The notes under the pieces are model-generated. The model saw nothing but the letters and a program-made list of their open reading frames with translations. It had not been told where the DNA came from and ran no database searches. 64,000 nt of DNA from Ariolimax columbianus (taxonomy: Eukaryota > Mollusca > Gastropoda > Stylommatophora > Arionidae): positions 898,501-962,500 of the forward strand of contig JAVGWX010000012.1 of assembly GCA_036924085.1 (NCBI GenBank), in the 5' to 3' direction. Position numbers and translations under genes: made by a program. The stretch's first letter is position 1. Each line of letters starts with the position of its first letter. Below, one piece after another: positions 61,241 through 64,000 of the stretch.

Positions 61241-62096
61241 GAATGGAACAAAATGGGAGAGAAAATATTAGAAAGATAGATAAGGAAAGGGACCTAGGGG
61301 TTATAACAGATCATACCATAAAGGTAAAGTGAGTGAGTAAGTCCAGGTAGCAGTGAAAAAGGCAAATGCAATGTTAGGAATGATAAAAAGAAACATTATA
61401 CATAGGAACAAGCAGGTGATAGACAAACTGTGTAAAGCATTAGTTAGACCTAGATTGGAGTACTGTGTACAGGTGTGGAGTCCTTTTTGGAGAGGGAATA
61501 TAAACATGCTGGAAAGAATACAAAAAAGAGCGACAAAGATGATAGTGGGATTCCAGAATTACAGTTATGAGGAACGACTCAGAAAAACCGGCCTACAGTG
61601 TCTAGAAGAGAGAAGAATTCGTGGTGACTTAATACAGGCTTATAAGATGATCAGAGGAATGGATAAATTAGACTATAATAAGTTGTTTTTTAAATACAAC
61701 CACCTACAAGAACAAGAGGGCATAGCTACAAATTAACTAAGAAAAGGTCCAGATTAGATATTAGGAATGCTTGGAATGCATTGCCACAGGAAATATTGAA
61801 GGCATGGACAATTAATGGATTTAAGAATGGACTGCAACCGCATAGCTTTTAGAGTAAGGAAATAAAACTGATTGTATACAGATTCTGCAGGGTCTTCTTC
61901 TTCTGTGTTCGTTCTCAATCTCCCGCTAGCAAGTTCTGAACAGGACTTTGCAAGTAGCAGAAAATAGTTCGTAGAACGAAATGTGTTGTGTCGCTAGTGT
62001 ACAGTTTGACTGCGATATTTGCACCATTCGGTCTGAGACATCCGTCTTCGGCAGCAGAAAAAGTTTTCTAAACCAGTATAAAGAAGTTAAGTTAAT
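61241..62096 (+). mobile_element. CR1 3' part, plus strand (inverted half)
   Basis: The + strand encodes the RT C-terminal region ([40 protein letters not shown]) and ends in the family 3' tail at 62067-62096 (taaaccagtataaagaagtt). It is directly followed by the 5' part of a CR1 in the opposite orientation. An extra 168-bp segment sits inside the tail. Confidence 0.9.
61899..62066. mobile_element. About 168-bp unknown insertion in the CR1 tail
   Basis: In other copies the tail reads gcagagtcttctaaaccag. Here that sequence is interrupted after gtcttct and resumes at tctaaacc. Read on the minus strand, the insert ends in a gaagaagaag-type run, which would suit a SINE or short LINE tail (inference). 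Confidence 0.6.
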
Positions 62097-63048
62097 TTTT
62101 GCTAGTTGGTCTCTAATTTTAAACAGCAATTTTGGATGAATACCATCTTGACCTGGACATTTATCCACTTTCAACCCCTCCAATTTTTAAAAAAGCATTT
62201 CCTCTGTAATACAGATTGATCTTAATCCTGCTGTATCCATGTCTCTTTGAAAAATATCTATAGGCTCTGGGATCTTGGAGCAGTCCTCTTTTGTGTAGAC
62301 TGTGCCAAAGTACTGATTGAGCAGATTAGCAGCCTCCCTATTCTCACTTATTATTTTCCCTTTACTGTCTATGAGAGGGCCTACTTTGTCTTTCGTTCTT
62401 TGTTTATTTCTAACATAAGAAAAGAAGCTTTTACTGTCAGTCTTGATCCTCTGAGCAAGTTTTTTTTCAAAGTCTATTTTTGCTGTTTTATTCGCTTTCT
62501 GAGATATGTTCTGCTTGTCCAAATATTTTACATATGTTTCTTTTGATTTACCTGCCTCTATATATTTTTTCCATGCTTTATTTTTCGCTCTTCTACAAAT
62601 CACTACAAATCTAGTTATCCACTTTTTACGCTTGGGGTTTACCTCCCTACATGGAACACATTCCTCTTTTAGCGTTTCTAGAACTGTTTTAAAACTCTCC
62701 CATTCTTGTTCAACATCTGTTCCTCCGACAATATCTTCCCAGATTATGTGGTTCGCTTCCTCTTTCATCCTCTTAACATCTGCCTTAGAGTAGTCGTATG
62801 TTCGTGTGTTTATCTTTACTTCTTTCCCTGCAATTAGATCCCATCGGATGATTTGATAGTCACTTGAGCCAAACAGTTCCCCAACGGTAACGTTTTCAAT
62901 CATATTTTCCTCTGTAGTTAAAACTAGGTCGAGTATGTTTTTTCCTCTGGTGGCTGCTTCTACATGTTGAATTAAAAAATTGTCAGTTATGCACTTAACA
63001 AAAGGTTTTGACTCTACAAGTGCTTCTGCCATATCCCATTTTATTAGG
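62097..63048 (-). mobile_element. CR1 5' part: endonuclease to RT start
   Basis: The minus strand encodes the endonuclease C-terminus (NILDLVLTTEENMIENVTVG, SSDYQIIRWD, with Tyr where the other copy has the His of SDH), then NPKRKKWITRFVVICRRAKN and PGQDGIHPKLL. It ends at 62097 against the inverted 3' half. The 63048 end borders a 31-bp array. Confidence 0.9.
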
Positions 63049-63392
63049 TCCTACCCTCACATACAATGTTCTCATTAGGTCCTACCCTCACATATAATGT
63101 TCTCATTAGGTCCTACCCTCACATATAGTGTTCTCATTAGGTCCTACCCTCACATATAATGTTCTCATTAGGTCCTATCCTCACATATAATGTTCTCATT
63201 AGGTCCTACCCTCACATATAATGTTCTCATTAGGTCCTACCCTCACATATAATATTCTCATTAGGTCCTACCCTCACATATAATGTTCTCATTAGGTCCT
63301 ACCCTCACATATAATGTTGTCATTAGGTCCTACCCTCACATATAATATTCTCATTAAGTCCTACCCTCACATATAATGTTCTCATTAGGGGC
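63049..63392. repeat. 31-bp minisatellite, about 11 copies
   Basis: The unit contains taggtcctaccctcacatat and ends gttctcat. Confidence 0.97.
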
Positions 63393-63454
63393 TAGAGGAC
63401 GTGTCAATCAATAATTTCATTTCTGTAAATCCAAACATAACCAGGACAACGGAT

Positions 63455-63932
63455 ATGCATACCTTTCAGCTCCCTAGACCTCTGAGACATCAATACATAC
63501 CTTTCAGCTCCCTAGACCTCTGAGACATCAATGCATACCTTTCAGCTCCCTAGACCTCTGAGACATCAATGCATACCTTTCAGCTCCCTAGACCTCTGAG
63601 ACATCAATGCATACCTTTCAGCTCCCTAGACCTCTGAGACATCAATACATACCTTTCAGTTCCCTAGACCTCTGAGACATCAATGCATACCTTTCAGCTC
63701 CCTAGACCTCTGAGACATCAATGCATACCTTTCAGCTCCCTAGACCTCTGAGACATCAATGCATACCTTTCAGCTCCCTAGACCTCTGAGACATCAATAC
63801 ATACCTTTCAGCTCCCTAGACCTCTGAGACATCAATACATACCTTTCAGATCCCTAGACCTCTGAGACATCAATGCATACCTTTCAGCTCCCTAGACCTC
63901 TGAGACATCAATACATACCTTTCAGCTCCCTT
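63455..63932. repeat. 38-bp minisatellite with acceptor-like cctttcag
   Basis: About 13 copies; each has acctttcagctccctagacc. The last copy continues as ctttcagctcccttcaagcc into unique open sequence at the window end. Confidence 0.95.
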
Positions 63933-64000
63933 CAAGCCTCAGTCAGCACGTGCTTGCATTGATGACCAGCTTATCTTCACTCCAGAAGTTCAACTTGATT
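63927..64000 (+). other. Possible further exon cut by the window end
   Basis: After the last ctttcag, one frame is open to the window end (PFKPQSARACIDDQLIFTPE), but it needs one incoming base while exon 11 delivers two. A start at a later AG (after tcaag or cctcag) would fit phase 2 and is also open. Too short to decide. Confidence 0.3.

Noticed and set aside
61241..63048. Twin-priming 5' inversion of a CR1
   Set aside because: In twin priming the inverted piece is on the 5' side and the tail is at the outer end; here the tail is at the internal junction.
63390..63470. Possible CFAP65 exon after ctcattag|ggg
   Set aside because: Every AG tried gave a stop within a few codons in the phase set by exon 11.

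Overview
The window is animal nuclear DNA. It has no bacterial-style gene packing. It contains canonical GT-AG spliced exons, several non-LTR retrotransposons (CR1-type with an esterase-domain ORF1, plus two other LINE types), and an exceptional load of minisatellites. The species cannot be fixed from the sequence alone; a marine invertebrate or basal deuterostome is a reasonable guess (inference).

One host gene runs along the + strand. Eleven short exons, from 9695 to 61003, read as consecutive pieces of CFAP65 (CCDC108), an axonemal protein built of ASH/MSP-type beta domains that sits in the ciliary central apparatus. Reading phases agree at every junction except exon 4 to exon 5. The 5' exons lie before the window and the 3' exons at or beyond its end. 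The eleven exons total 1452 nt in about 51.3 kb, so less than 3% of the gene body here is coding.

Most of the rest is tandem repeat: over thirty arrays with units of about 4 to 57 bp, nearly one per intron and sometimes three or four. The largest are a 7.2-kb array (37.7-44.9 kb), a 6.3-kb CAT-rich array (54.4-60.7 kb), a 15-bp array at 0.9-7.9 kb and a 2-kb array at 49.6-51.6 kb. Two show clear higher-order duplication. These arrays produce hundreds of long, meaningless reading frames on both strands.

The most unusual signal is that at least four arrays were seeded on exon/intron junctions. The repeat unit carries the last or first bases of an exon together with its splice donor or acceptor, so the gene holds tandem ladders of near-identical splice sites. 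The best case has 36 donors at 29,554-30,960.

CR1 copies sit at 0-0.9, 2.4-6.7, 11.8-13.1, 24.2-25.3, 51.9-52.6 and 61.2-63.0 kb. Several are inserted inside arrays and so post-date them. All four copies covering one reverse transcriptase position carry the same TGA codon. Other LINE pieces lie at 8.45-8.96 kb (endonuclease), 23.0-24.2 kb (minus strand) and 25.3-26.7 kb (plus strand). No tRNA, rRNA, CRISPR array or complete single-exon host gene was seen.
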